Assembly (NCBI GenBank): GCA_964021645.1
Contig: CAXIAD010000020.1
Location: 1-38,918, forward strand
Source: CANLDA01 sp964021645
Lineage (GTDB): Bacteria; Pseudomonadota; Alphaproteobacteria; Rhodobacterales; Rhodobacteraceae
Direction of reading: 5' to 3'
Length of the DNA stretch: 38,918 nucleotides
Shown here piece after piece: positions 16,401-25,243 of the stretch; positions within the stretch are counted from its first letter, which is position 1; every line of letters begins with the position of its first letter. Under the pieces are notes generated by a model. That model searched no databases. It was not told the origin of the DNA and was given only the letters and a program-made list of their open reading frames with translations. The translations under genes and the position numbers were made by a program.

Positions 16401-17297
16401 ATGAGTAACTACAAAAATCTGCCGGCACCAACACCGGAAGGCGGTCTGAACCGCTATATGCAAGAAATTCGCAAATTCCCGCTGCTAGAGCCGGAAGAGG
16501 AATATATGCTGGCCAAAGCCTGGGTCGAAAAAGAAGACACCCAAGCTGCGCACCGCATGGTCACCTCTCATCTGCGTCTCGCTGCCAAAATCGCCATGGG
16601 CTATCGCGGCTATGGCCTGCCACAGGCCGAGGTGATCTCTGAGGCAAACGTGGGCCTTATGCAGGCGGTAAAACGCTTTGACCCGGAGCGGGGCTTTCGT
16701 TTGGCGACCTATGCTATGTGGTGGATTCGCGCCAGCATTCAGGAATATGTCCTGCGCAGCTGGTCGATGGTCAAACTCGGCACCACCTCGGCGCAGAAAA
16801 AACTGTTCTTCAACCTGCGCAAGGCCAAGGCCCGCATCGGCGCGTTGGAAGAGGGCGATTTGCGCCCCGAAAATGTGGCCCGTATCGCCCATGACCTTGG
16901 CGTGACCGAAAAAGAAGTGATCAGCATGAACCGGCGTATGTCCGGTGGCGATGCCTCTTTGAATGCGACCGTCGGATCCGATGGCGAGGGCACGATGCAA
17001 TGGCAGGATTGGCTAGAAGATGACAGCGCCGATCAGGCTGGCGACTATGAGGCCCGCGACGAGCTTGAGGCGCGCCGTGAGCTGCTTGCCAAAGGGATGG
17101 ATGTCCTCAATGACCGCGAAAAAGACATCCTCACTCAGCGTCGCTTACAAGAGGCGGTGATCACCTTGGAGGATCTGAGCACGCAATATGGCGTCAGCCG
17201 TGAACGCATCCGCCAGATCGAGGTGCGCGCCTTTGAAAAACTACAGGCCCGCATGCGTGAACTTGCCGAAGACAAGGGCATGATAGCGGCGGACTAA
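16401..17297 (+). CDS. rpoH: RNA polymerase sigma-32 factor
   Basis: A 298-residue group 3 sigma factor directing heat-shock transcription. Region 1.2/2.1 begins NRYMQEIRKFPLL; region 2 has FDPERGFRLATYAMWWIRASIQEYVLRSWSMVK. The RpoH box QKKLFFNLRK, specific to sigma-32, follows directly. Region 4 ends with the helix-turn-helix YGVSRERIRQIEVRAFEKLQ. Length is normal for alphaproteobacterial RpoH. A strong GGGGAGGG ribosome site precedes the ATG and a sigma-32-like promoter lies just upstream. The gene is followed by a strong terminator. Rhodobacteraceae often carry two rpoH copies; which one this is cannot be said. Confidence 0.96.
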   Translation: MSNYKNLPAPTPEGGLNRYMQEIRKFPLLEPEEEYMLAKAWVEKEDTQAAHRMVTSHLRLAAKIAMGYRGYGLPQAEVISEANVGLMQAVKRFDPERGFRLATYAMWWIRASIQEYVLRSWSMVKLGTTSAQKKLFFNLRKAKARIGALEEGDLRPENVARIAHDLGVTEKEVISMNRRMSGGDASLNATVGSDGEGTMQWQDWLEDDSADQAGDYEARDELEARRELLAKGMDVLNDREKDILTQRRLQEAVITLEDLSTQYGVSRERIRQIEVRAFEKLQARMRELAEDKGMIAAD

Positions 17298-17327
17298 CGC
17301 CCAAAAATACCAAACGATACAAACGAT

Positions 17328-17357
17328 AAGGGCCCCGCAATCTTGCAGGGCCCTTTT
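17328..17357. terminator. Bidirectional terminator between rpoH and pepF
   Basis: AAGGGCCC (17328-17335) and GGGCCCTT (17348-17355), with inner GCAA/TTGC pairs separated by one mismatch, followed by TTTT on the plus side and preceded by a short A-run reading the other way. It serves both convergent genes. Confidence 0.85.
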
Positions 17358-17381
17358 GCATTTAACGATACGATGGCCGCC

Positions 17382-19205
17382 TTAGCCTTCCATCGCTTCC
17401 AGCTCGTCAATCATACTGGAAATCATCGACAGACCTTTGTCCCAGAAGCTAGGATCACTTGCATCCAAGCCAAAGGGCGCCAGCAGCTCTTTGTGATGTT
17501 TTGATCCGCCCGCCTTGAGCATATCAAAATACTTCTCCTGAAAACCCTCATCGCCCTCGGCGTAAACCGCATATAGCGCATTCACCAACCCATCGCCGAA
17601 GGCATAGGCATAGACGTAAAACGGCGAGTGCACGAAATGCGGAATATAGGCCCAGAAGGTCTCATAGCCGTCCATAAACTCAAACGCAGGGCCCAACGAT
17701 TGGGCTTGCACGCTCATCCATAGCAGGTTGATATCTTCGGGCGTCAGCTCGCCTTCCTTGCGCGCCTCATGCAGCTTGCATTCAAAATCATAGAACGCGA
17801 TTTGGCGCACCACGGTGTTAATCATATCCTCGACCTTACCGGCCAATAGGATTTTGCGCTGCTCCTGCGTTTCCGCCTTTTCCAGCATTTTACGGAACGT
17901 CAGCATTTCCCCGAAAACAGAGGCAGTCTCTGCCAATGTCAGCGGCGTTGACGATAGCATTTCACCCTGTTCAGCGGCCAAAACCTGATGCACGCCGTGG
18001 CCCAATTCATGCGCCAATGTCATGACATCACGTGGCTTACCAAGGTAATTCAGCATTACATAGGGGTGCACGTCCGTGACAGTTGGGTGGGCAAATGCGC
18101 CCGGTGCCTTGCCCGGTTTTACCGCCGCATCAATCCAGCCATCGCTGAAAAACGGTGCTGCAATCTCGGCCATTCGCGGATCAAAGGCACCGTATGCCTC
18201 CATCACCATATCCTTGGCCTCATCCCAGCCAACAATGCGCGTGTCTTCCATTGGCAGAGGTGCATTGCGATCCCACGTCTGCATCACATCCAGACCCAGC
18301 CACTTGCGTTTTAGCTCATAATACCGGTGGCTTAGCTTGGGGTAGGCCGCGACAACCGCATTGCGCAGGGCCTCAACCACCTCAGGCTCCACATCATTGG
18401 ACAAATGCCGTCCGGTTTGGGGTGTTTCCATGCCCCGCCAGCGGTCAATCACGTCCTTTTCTTTGGCCTGCGTGTTATGCACACGGGCGAATATCTTGAT
18501 GTTCTCTGCAAACACCCGCGCCAACTCCCGCGAGGCCATCTCGCGCTTGCTGCGATCCTGCTCTGTCAGGTGATTTAACGTGGCCTCGATGTTCAGCTCT
18601 TCACCGTCGATATCAAATGTCAGCCCGGCAATTGTTTCATCAAACAATCGCTCCCATGCATCGCCAACAACGCCCAGATCATGCAGGAATTTCTCCATCT
18701 CATCGGACAATTGATAAGGTTTCATCGCGCGAATGCGGTCAAACACAGGCTTATAGCGCGCCAATTCCGCATTCTGCGCAAATAACGCCGTCAGATGTTC
18801 ATCCTCTAGACGGTTCAATTCCAGCGTGAAAAACACCAAAGGCGTCGAAAAATCCGTCAGTTTTTCCTGACAATTTGACATAAACTGCGCGCGTTCCGCA
18901 TCAATCGTCAGCTGGTAATAGCGCAGCCCGGCATAGGACATAATCCGCCCTGAAATCTGGCTGATCTTTTCATTGCGCAGAACACAGTTCAACAACTCCG
19001 CTGCACTCAACCCTGCCAGCTTATCTTCGTAATCGGCTGCAAAACTCGCGCATTCACCCTCTAGCCAGTCCAGATCGGTCTGCAATTGCGGCGCATCGGG
19101 TGATTCATACAGATCGCTTAGGTTCCATTCGGGCAAATTGCCCAGCCCCTCGGCCCCCCCGGATGTGGCATTGGCGTCGCGGACAGGAAAGGGAAGGTTC
19201 AGCAT
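17382..19205 (-). CDS. pepF: M3 family oligoendopeptidase F
   Basis: A 607-residue cytoplasmic zinc peptidase of family M3B that cleaves short peptides. The zinc motif is His399-Glu400-Leu-Gly-His403 in LAHELGHGVHQ, and the third ligand is the Glu near residue 426 in LAETASVFGEM. The N-terminal helical domain starts at WNLSDLYESPDAPQLQ, the usual beginning of the family. A longer frame reaching 19286 adds a low-complexity leader; the ATG at 19205 has GAGG six bases before it and is preferred. It converges on rpoH over a shared terminator and is divergent from the FAH-family gene. Confidence 0.93.
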   Translation of the reverse strand: MLNLPFPVRDANATSGGAEGLGNLPEWNLSDLYESPDAPQLQTDLDWLEGECASFAADYEDKLAGLSAAELLNCVLRNEKISQISGRIMSYAGLRYYQLTIDAERAQFMSNCQEKLTDFSTPLVFFTLELNRLEDEHLTALFAQNAELARYKPVFDRIRAMKPYQLSDEMEKFLHDLGVVGDAWERLFDETIAGLTFDIDGEELNIEATLNHLTEQDRSKREMASRELARVFAENIKIFARVHNTQAKEKDVIDRWRGMETPQTGRHLSNDVEPEVVEALRNAVVAAYPKLSHRYYELKRKWLGLDVMQTWDRNAPLPMEDTRIVGWDEAKDMVMEAYGAFDPRMAEIAAPFFSDGWIDAAVKPGKAPGAFAHPTVTDVHPYVMLNYLGKPRDVMTLAHELGHGVHQVLAAEQGEMLSSTPLTLAETASVFGEMLTFRKMLEKAETQEQRKILLAGKVEDMINTVVRQIAFYDFECKLHEARKEGELTPEDINLLWMSVQAQSLGPAFEFMDGYETFWAYIPHFVHSPFYVYAYAFGDGLVNALYAVYAEGDEGFQEKYFDMLKAGGSKHHKELLAPFGLDASDPSFWDKGLSMISSMIDELEAMEG

Positions 19206-19396
19206 CTGGGCCTCATGTGATCTGTGAAAACTCTGATCCTCAGATAGGCAGAGGGGCAGGGTGGGTGCAAGGGGCACAGGCCACAACTTGTTGTGCAGGT
19301 GATAACAAACTGCCGCATCTCTGTCGCTTTCGATGCTTTCCGGCCGGGGCTGCAGGCGCTAAGCTAGGGCAAAGATCCTGTTTGACGGAGTGAAAC

Positions 19397-20230
19397 GTGA
19401 AATTTCTACGCTATGGCGACTTGGGTGCCGAAAAACCCGGTGTTCTGGATCAAAACGGTATGATCCGCGATCTTTCCGCCCATGTCAGTGATATTGCCGG
19501 ACCGGCTCTTGCCAACCTGCCGTCAATTGATCCTGAAACCCTGCCCTTGGTGCCCGGCACGCCCCGTATTGGCTGCCCCGTTGGTCAGGTCGGGAAATTC
19601 ATCGGCATTGGCCTGAATTACAGTGATCACGCGGCCGAGGCAGGCCTAAGCCTGCCCCCCGAACCCATCGTATTCATGAAGGCAACAAGCAGCATCTCCG
19701 GCCCCTATGATCCGGTGATTATACCGCGAAATTCCGTCAAATCCGATTGGGAGGTAGAGCTTGGCGTCGTCATCGGCAAGCCAGCGAAATATGTCGATGA
19801 GGCAGATGCGCTGGATCACGTGGCGGGCTATTGCATCGTCAATGATGTGTCCGAGCGGGAGTTTCAGGCAGAGCGCGCCGGTCAATGGACCAAGGGCAAA
19901 AGCTGCGACACCTTTGGCCCCATCGGCCCCTGGCTTGTCACCCCGGATGAGGCGGGTGATCCCCAAAACCTAATGCTCTCCCTTGATCTGAATGATCAGC
20001 GCATGCAGACGGGCAACACATCCGCCATGGTGTTCTCTGTGGCCTTCATCATTTCATATCTCAGCCAAATGATGAGCTTGCAACCGGGTGATGTCATTGG
20101 CACAGGCACGCCTCCGGGCGTTGGCATGGGCATGAAACCACCGCGGTTTTTGCAAGCCGGTGATGTCATGGCGCTAGAGGTGCAGGGGCTGGGCCATCAA
20201 CGACAGCGCGTCATGCAAGACGGCGCCTGA
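19397..20230 (+). CDS. Fumarylacetoacetate hydrolase family protein
   Basis: A 277-residue FAH-fold enzyme. Metal ligands are Glu119 and Glu121 in DWEVELGVVIGK and Asp150 in VNDVSERE; catalytic His78 sits in GLNYSDHAAE. The glycine-rich GTGTPPGVGMG closes the active site. Sequence details (ERAGQWTKGKSCDTFGPIGPW) point to the 2,4-diketo-3-deoxy-L-fuconate hydrolase or ureidoglycolate lyase branch, not to tyrosine-pathway fumarylacetoacetase. The start is GTG with GGAG at 19387-19390. It stands alone between divergent pepF and a convergent hydrolase, so its pathway is not revealed by neighbours. Confidence 0.88.
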   Translation: MKFLRYGDLGAEKPGVLDQNGMIRDLSAHVSDIAGPALANLPSIDPETLPLVPGTPRIGCPVGQVGKFIGIGLNYSDHAAEAGLSLPPEPIVFMKATSSISGPYDPVIIPRNSVKSDWEVELGVVIGKPAKYVDEADALDHVAGYCIVNDVSEREFQAERAGQWTKGKSCDTFGPIGPWLVTPDEAGDPQNLMLSLDLNDQRMQTGNTSAMVFSVAFIISYLSQMMSLQPGDVIGTGTPPGVGMGMKPPRFLQAGDVMALEVQGLGHQRQRVMQDGA

Positions 20231-20263
20231 ATTCGCGCATAAACCCCATCCGTTACCCAAAGG

Positions 20264-20376
20264 GGTTTCGCCGCGAAACCTATGGTTCCACCCAAGCAGC
20301 GCAGCAGCGCCACCAGCTTGGGTGGTGGTTTAACACAGCAAACGCCCTAACAGGTCCAGATCAGACCTCTTAGGGC
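20264..20376. terminator. Three successive hairpins in a convergent gap
   Basis: Hairpin 1 is GGTTTCG-CCG-CGAAACC (20264-20280). Hairpin 2 pairs CCACCCAAGC (20288-20297) with GCTTGGGTGG (20316-20325). Hairpin 3 pairs GCCCTAACAGGTC (20344-20356) with 20364-20376 with one mismatch. They fill the gap between the convergent FAH-family and lipase genes and probably insulate them. Confidence 0.6.
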
Positions 20377-20382
20377 ACCGGC

Positions 20383-21330
20383 TTATTTGTCGTGGTGCTT
20401 GTTGAAAAACGCGAGCGATTCCGCAATCGCCGCGTCTCGCATGGGTTTGCTTTCCATCAGAACCTCATGCTCGGCCCCTTCGACCATGCGCAGCTCGCCA
20501 TTTGACCAGCCTTGCATCCGGTCTTTGATTGCGGTCGAATCAACGATGCATTCCTGACTGCCCAGAAATGTCAGACCAGGCACGGATGGGGCGGGTCGTG
20601 CTGCCAGATCCCGCGCCTCTACCAACGCTTCGTGAAGCCAGTGCAACGATGGCCCCGCCAAGGATAGCTCGGGATATGACCTCACTTGATCTTGCATAAT
20701 CCGGTACATCTCGGGGTCCGTGTTCAACGAATTGCCCTCAAACGGCGCATCCAACACATAGGTCACATCAGATGTGCCCGGTGCAAACCCCTTGGCAAGC
20801 CCCACTTGCTTGCTCGCCCAGCTTAGCGCCCAAGCCGCAGGACGCAGCGCAGAGGACATCAAAATTCCCCACATAGGGGCCGAGAATATCGCGCCGTTAA
20901 CGTCGATCCCCTCATACAGGGCCCGCAGCCCGATACATCCCCCCATAGAGTGGCCAAAAACATACCACGGCTTGGGCAGATCCAACTCCTGCGCCGCCTC
21001 AACCATGGCCGCAACATCCTTTTGGTAATCTTGAAACTGCTCAACATACCCGACGCGCCGATCCTCAATCAACCGATCCGCAAGACCCTGCCCACGCCAA
21101 TCAACCGCTATCGTGCTATAGCCTTGGGCGGCAAACGCTGTCGCCGACATCGCGTATTTTTCGACAAACTCGGTACGTCCGGGAAACATCAAAATCGTTC
21201 CCAAACCCGCATCCGCCCGCCAAACCGCAAGACGAATGCGCACATCATCAGAGGCGCGCGCCCAATAGGCTTGCACCTCGTCAGACCCCAAAGCAACGTC
21301 GTTGTAAAAGGGTGCTGTGTCCAATTTCAT
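20383..21330 (-). CDS. Alpha/beta hydrolase, lysophospholipase/monoacylglycerol lipase type
   Basis: A 315-residue alpha/beta hydrolase resembling PldB and monoacylglycerol lipases. The nucleophile elbow GHSMGG contains Ser128; the oxyanion region FPGRTEFVEKY and DWRGQGLADR precede it, and the catalytic His is in GAEHEVLME. No signal peptide is present, so it is cytoplasmic. The start codon overlaps the stop of the SCP2 gene by one base (TGATG), which indicates coupled translation and suggests both act on lipids or acyl groups. The precise ester substrate is unknown. Confidence 0.88.
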   Translation of the reverse strand: MKLDTAPFYNDVALGSDEVQAYWARASDDVRIRLAVWRADAGLGTILMFPGRTEFVEKYAMSATAFAAQGYSTIAVDWRGQGLADRLIEDRRVGYVEQFQDYQKDVAAMVEAAQELDLPKPWYVFGHSMGGCIGLRALYEGIDVNGAIFSAPMWGILMSSALRPAAWALSWASKQVGLAKGFAPGTSDVTYVLDAPFEGNSLNTDPEMYRIMQDQVRSYPELSLAGPSLHWLHEALVEARDLAARPAPSVPGLTFLGSQECIVDSTAIKDRMQGWSNGELRMVEGAEHEVLMESKPMRDAAIAESLAFFNKHHDK

Positions 21331-21620
21331 CAGCTAAGTGCCGCGCCTAGCTTCATCGCGGCACCCATGTCGCCATCGACGCTTAGCTTGCCAGTCATGA
21401 AGGCAGTGGTCGGGTTAATTTCACCCGCCAGGATCGCCTGAAACGTATCGGCATCTGCCGTGAGGGTCACGTCGGTTTCTTCGTCGCTGGCACGTACGCC
21501 CGCGCCGTCCACAACGATAGACCCTTCGCCCTCGATGCTGAACTTTGCCGAGCCGTCAAAATCGGCATCAGCCATTTTTGCACCCAATGCCTCGACGGCG
21601 GCGGAAACGATATCACTCAT
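21330..21620 (-). CDS. SCP2 sterol-binding-domain protein
   Basis: A 96-residue protein consisting of one SCP2 domain, a small lipid or acyl-CoA-binding fold with a hydrophobic tunnel. Typical segments are DADFDGSAKFSIEGEGSIVVDGAG, ADVTLTADADTFQAILAGEINPTTAFMTGKLSVDGDMGAAMKL in outline, with the FMTGKLxVxGDM signature near the end. It is the first gene of a two-gene unit with the lipase-like hydrolase. It starts 70 bases from the divergent TPR gene. A substrate-presenting role for the partner hydrolase is inference. Confidence 0.9.
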   Translation of the reverse strand: MSDIVSAAVEALGAKMADADFDGSAKFSIEGEGSIVVDGAGVRASDEETDVTLTADADTFQAILAGEINPTTAFMTGKLSVDGDMGAAMKLGAALS

Positions 21621-21690
21621 AGGATCATCCTTTGATTATTCTTCGGAACGGCTGGTATTTTGCGCTCCGGACGCTACATTTAAAATTAGT

Positions 21691-22251
21691 ATGCATTGGT
21701 TAAAACAATATCTCAAACCTACCCTCGGGGCAGCGTCGCTTGCAATCGCAATTTTGGGCGCTCAGCCGGTGTTTGCGCAGGATACCGATGCCTTGTTGCA
21801 GGGGCTTGCCAGCGCGACGGCTGACACCGCCCCCGGATTGGCGGATAGGATTCGCCGGGAGTGGGATAAATCAGGCTCTGCTGCGGCGGATTTGTTGCTG
21901 CTGCGCGCGCGCAAGGCCCTAAAACAGCGCGATTTTGGTGCCGCAATCGACCATTATACCGCCCTGACGGATCATGCGCCAAATTTCGCCGAAGGGTGGC
22001 ATGGTCGCGCCAACGCCTATTTTGCGGCCGATCTTTTGGGGCCTGCGGTTGCCGATCTTGAACGGGCGCTGCTTCTCAATCCTAATCATTTTGATGCGAT
22101 ACGGGGCCTTGCGGTGGTTTTCGAAACCCTGAATCGCCCCCAAGACGCCTATGCCGCCTATCTGTTGGTTAAGTCTATACATCCGCATCATCCAGACATT
22201 ACAGAGGCGATTGAACGTCTTGAAACCCTGGCCACAGGCCAAAAGCTCTGA
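21691..22251 (+). CDS. Exported tetratricopeptide-repeat protein
   Basis: A 186-residue protein with an N-terminal signal sequence (hydrophobic core ASLAIAILGAQPVFA, cleavage expected after FAQ or FA) and about three TPR units in the C-terminal two thirds (ARKALKQRDFGAAIDHYTAL, then GRANAYFAADLLGPAVADLE, then GLAVVFETLNRPQDAYAAYL). TPR units mediate protein contacts; the partner is unknown. The ATG at 21691 begins the signal peptide; a longer open frame overlaps the SCP2 gene and is rejected. No clear ribosome site is seen. It ends 15 bases before the helicase gene, so the two are probably cotranscribed. Confidence 0.83.
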   Translation: MHWLKQYLKPTLGAASLAIAILGAQPVFAQDTDALLQGLASATADTAPGLADRIRREWDKSGSAAADLLLLRARKALKQRDFGAAIDHYTALTDHAPNFAEGWHGRANAYFAADLLGPAVADLERALLLNPNHFDAIRGLAVVFETLNRPQDAYAAYLLVKSIHPHHPDITEAIERLETLATGQKL

Positions 22252-22266
22252 AGTAGGAAAACACGG

Positions 22267-25164
22267 ATGGCCGCACAGGGGCAGATCGGACAGGGGCGGG
22301 TCACCGCCGTTCTGGGGCCGACGAATACCGGCAAAACACATCTTGCGATTGAGCGGATGTTGGGGCATCGCACGGGTGTTATCGGCTTGCCACTACGATT
22401 ATTGGCGCGCGAAGTATACGACCGCATCGTCGCGATACGTGGCCCTTCTGTTGTTGCTTTGGTCACCGGAGAAGAGCGCATCGTGCCCCCGCGCACGCAA
22501 TATTGGGTCTGCACGGTTGAGGCCATGCCCGAGGGGATGGGCTGTGATTTTCTCGCAATAGACGAGGTGCAACTGTGCGCTGATCCAGAACGCGGCCATG
22601 TTTTCACCGACAGGTTGCTGCGCGCGCGCGGGCATCATGAAACCATGTTTCTTGGCTCTGATACCATGCGCCCGACCATTTCCGCCTTGGTGCCCGAGGC
22701 TCAGTTCCAGCGCCGCGAACGCATGTCCACCCTCAGCTATGGCGGGGCTAGAAAAATCTCCCGAATGCAGCCACGCTCAGCAATTGTTGGGTTTTCAGTG
22801 GATAACGTCTATGCCATCGCAGAGCTGATCCGCCGCCAAAAAGGCGGTGCCGCCGTGGTCATGGGCGCGCTCAGCCCCCGCACACGCAACGCTCAGGTAG
22901 AGATGTATCAAAACGGCGATGTTGATTTTCTGGTGGCCACGGATGCGATTGGCATGGGTCTTAATCTTGATATCGACCACGTGGCGTTTTCCGCGACCAC
23001 GAAATTTGATGGCCACCGCATGCGCCCCCTTATGCCCAATGAATTGGCACAAATCGCCGGGCGGGCAGGGCGGGGCATGTCGCATGGAACATTCGGTGTC
23101 ACGGGCGAGGCATCTCCTCTTGATGACGGTGTTGCGCAGGCCATCATGGACCACCGGTTTGCCCCGATCCAGAAACTCAATTGGCGCAACTCTAGATTGC
23201 AGTACGGCACGATTGATTCGTTGATCCGATCTCTGGAATTACCGCCCGATGATGCAATGCTTATCCGTTCTCGCGAGGCTGACGACCTCAAGGTGCTCAA
23301 AACGCTCTCACAAGATGGCGTGATCCGCGCGCGCGTCAGTGACGTCGATACGGTGCGTCTTTTGTGGGATGTCTGCCGCATTCCCGATTTTCGCGGCATC
23401 AGCCATAACGAGCACGCCAACCAGCTTGAGACCATATTTACCTATCTGCATCAGGGCGGGCGCATGCCCACGGATTGGTTTGCGCGACAGATAAAACGCA
23501 TCGACCGCAGTGATGGCGACATTGATACTTTGTCCAAACGGCTGGCATATATTCGTACTTGGACCTATGTGGCGCAACGAAACGGATGGGTTGATGACGA
23601 AAACCATTGGCGTGGCGAAACGCGCGCGGTAGAAGATCGCCTATCAGATGCGCTTCATGCGCGGTTGACGGAAAAATTTGTGGATCGGCGCACCTCTGTC
23701 TTGCTGCGCCGGCTCAAACAAAAGGAGGCCCTTTTGGCCGAAGTGAATGACAAAGGTGAAGTGACCGTCGAAGGTGAATTCGTTGGTCGACTCGAAGGGT
23801 TCCGTTTCTTGGCGGACAAAAGCTCGCAGGGGGGCACTCAGGGAACTGAGGCAAAGGTTCTGCAACAGGCCAGCCTTCAGGCGCTTGCACCGCAGTTTCA
23901 TCTGCGCGCGGACCGGTTCTATAATGCACCGGACACCGAGATTGATTTCACCGAGCAAGGTGGCCTGATGTGGGGCGAATACGCGATCGGCAAACTTGTT
24001 GCTGGTTCCGAGCCAATGAAACCGCTGGTCGAGGTGTTTGTTGATGAAATGGCCGGACCGGATGTCGCACAAAAAGTGCAACGCCGCCTACAGCATTTCA
24101 TTGATCGCAAGGTTGCGGCCCTGTTCGAACCTCTCCTTCTGCTGTCCCGTGATGAGGCCCTCAGCGGCCTTGCGCGCGGTTTTGCCTTCCGCATGGTTGA
24201 GGGGCTGGGCATCCTGCCACGCGCCGCCGTTGCGGATGATGTGAAATCGCTGGATCAGGATGCTCGGGGTGCCCTGCGCAAACACGGCATTCGTTTTGGT
24301 CAGTTCACGATCTTTATGCCTCTTCTGTTGAAACCAGCGGCGACGCGCCTGCGTTTGGTGCTGTGGTCTTTGGCCAATGGCTTGCAGGAATTCCCCGAGG
24401 CACCGCCTCCGGGTCTTGTGACTGTGCCGTCTGGGCAAACGATGCCGCAGGGCTATCACGCCATGGCCGGCTACCGCGCCTCCGGCGAGCGTGCGATTCG
24501 CATCGACATGCTGGAACGTCTGGCCGATATGCTGCGTTCCGAGGACAGCCGTGGCGGATTTGAGGCCAAGGCCGACATGCTGTCGATCACGGGCATGACG
24601 CTGGAACAATTCGCTGATCTGATGAGCGGGCTGGGCTATAAAGCTGAAAAAGGCGAGCGCGCCAAGGTGAAAGCCGCGCCCGAGGTGAAAGCGGAAGCCA
24701 AGGTTGAGGCCGAGGCGGATACCAATGCCGAAGCCGCGCCAGAAACTCCGGCTGAAGTCGCAGAAGCACCTGCCGAAGCACCGGTCGAGGTGGCTATCGA
24801 AGCCGCAGAAACCGTTGCTGAAACGCCTGTTGCTGAAGACACAGCGCCTTCTGAGGAAGCAGCACCTGCCGCTGAGACCCCGGCAGAGCTTGAAACCTTC
24901 TATACCTTCATGTGGGCAGGTCGCGCCAACACGCAAAACAACCGTGGCCCCAAAGGCCCGCGTCGCGATCAGTCGCAAGGCGGCCAGAAACAAGGCCAGG
25001 GCGAAGGCGGCAAACCCCGCGGCAAAGGTAAGCCACGCGGCAAACCTGGCGGACGCGACGAGCGCCCAAATCAGTTCCAGGCACGGCCTCCGAAAAAAGA
25101 GAAAGCCATTGATCCCGATAACCCATTCGCCATGGCGCTTATGGGCCTGAAGGAAAAAGGCTGA
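22267..25164 (+). CDS. SUV3-like superfamily 2 RNA helicase
   Basis: A 965-residue helicase of the type related to mitochondrial SUV3, the degradosome helicase. The Walker A motif GPTNTGKT is at residues 17-24, the Walker B variant is DEVQ (99-102), and motif VI is QIAGRAGRG near 265. A middle region typical of alphaproteobacterial homologues follows. From about residue 799 to 878 the protein is very rich in Ala, Glu, Pro and Val (acidic, likely disordered), and from about 889 to 948 rich in Gly, Lys, Arg, Gln and Pro, like RGG-type RNA-binding tails. Role in RNA turnover or ribosome metabolism is inferred from family. It lies upstream of an S4 RNA-binding protein gene. Confidence 0.9.
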   Translation: MAAQGQIGQGRVTAVLGPTNTGKTHLAIERMLGHRTGVIGLPLRLLAREVYDRIVAIRGPSVVALVTGEERIVPPRTQYWVCTVEAMPEGMGCDFLAIDEVQLCADPERGHVFTDRLLRARGHHETMFLGSDTMRPTISALVPEAQFQRRERMSTLSYGGARKISRMQPRSAIVGFSVDNVYAIAELIRRQKGGAAVVMGALSPRTRNAQVEMYQNGDVDFLVATDAIGMGLNLDIDHVAFSATTKFDGHRMRPLMPNELAQIAGRAGRGMSHGTFGVTGEASPLDDGVAQAIMDHRFAPIQKLNWRNSRLQYGTIDSLIRSLELPPDDAMLIRSREADDLKVLKTLSQDGVIRARVSDVDTVRLLWDVCRIPDFRGISHNEHANQLETIFTYLHQGGRMPTDWFARQIKRIDRSDGDIDTLSKRLAYIRTWTYVAQRNGWVDDENHWRGETRAVEDRLSDALHARLTEKFVDRRTSVLLRRLKQKEALLAEVNDKGEVTVEGEFVGRLEGFRFLADKSSQGGTQGTEAKVLQQASLQALAPQFHLRADRFYNAPDTEIDFTEQGGLMWGEYAIGKLVAGSEPMKPLVEVFVDEMAGPDVAQKVQRRLQHFIDRKVAALFEPLLLLSRDEALSGLARGFAFRMVEGLGILPRAAVADDVKSLDQDARGALRKHGIRFGQFTIFMPLLLKPAATRLRLVLWSLANGLQEFPEAPPPGLVTVPSGQTMPQGYHAMAGYRASGERAIRIDMLERLADMLRSEDSRGGFEAKADMLSITGMTLEQFADLMSGLGYKAEKGERAKVKAAPEVKAEAKVEAEADTNAEAAPETPAEVAEAPAEAPVEVAIEAAETVAETPVAEDTAPSEEAAPAAETPAELETFYTFMWAGRANTQNNRGPKGPRRDQSQGGQKQGQGEGGKPRGKGKPRGKPGGRDERPNQFQARPPKKEKAIDPDNPFAMALMGLKEKG

Positions 25165-25176
25165 TACATCAAATAC

Positions 25177-25210
25177 ATAGGCCCGCGCCCCTGCAAGGAC
25201 GCGGGCCTAT
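25177..25210 (+). terminator. Terminator-like hairpin after the helicase gene
   Basis: ATAGGCCCGCG (25177-25187) pairs perfectly with CGCGGGCCTAT (25200-25210) around a 12-base loop. No T-run follows, so termination may be partial and the S4 gene downstream may still receive read-through. Confidence 0.6.
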
Positions 25211-25243
25211 TCATGTCACAACCCCGTTGCGGTGTGCATCCCA

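Noticed and set aside
23644..24081. Several 100-145-codon minus-strand frames inside the helicase
   Set aside because: No start signals or domains and they overlap each other in different frames.
24088..24993. 301-codon antisense frame in the helicase gene
   Set aside because: Shadow of the GC-rich helicase coding sequence; the sense protein has intact helicase motifs and the expected tail.
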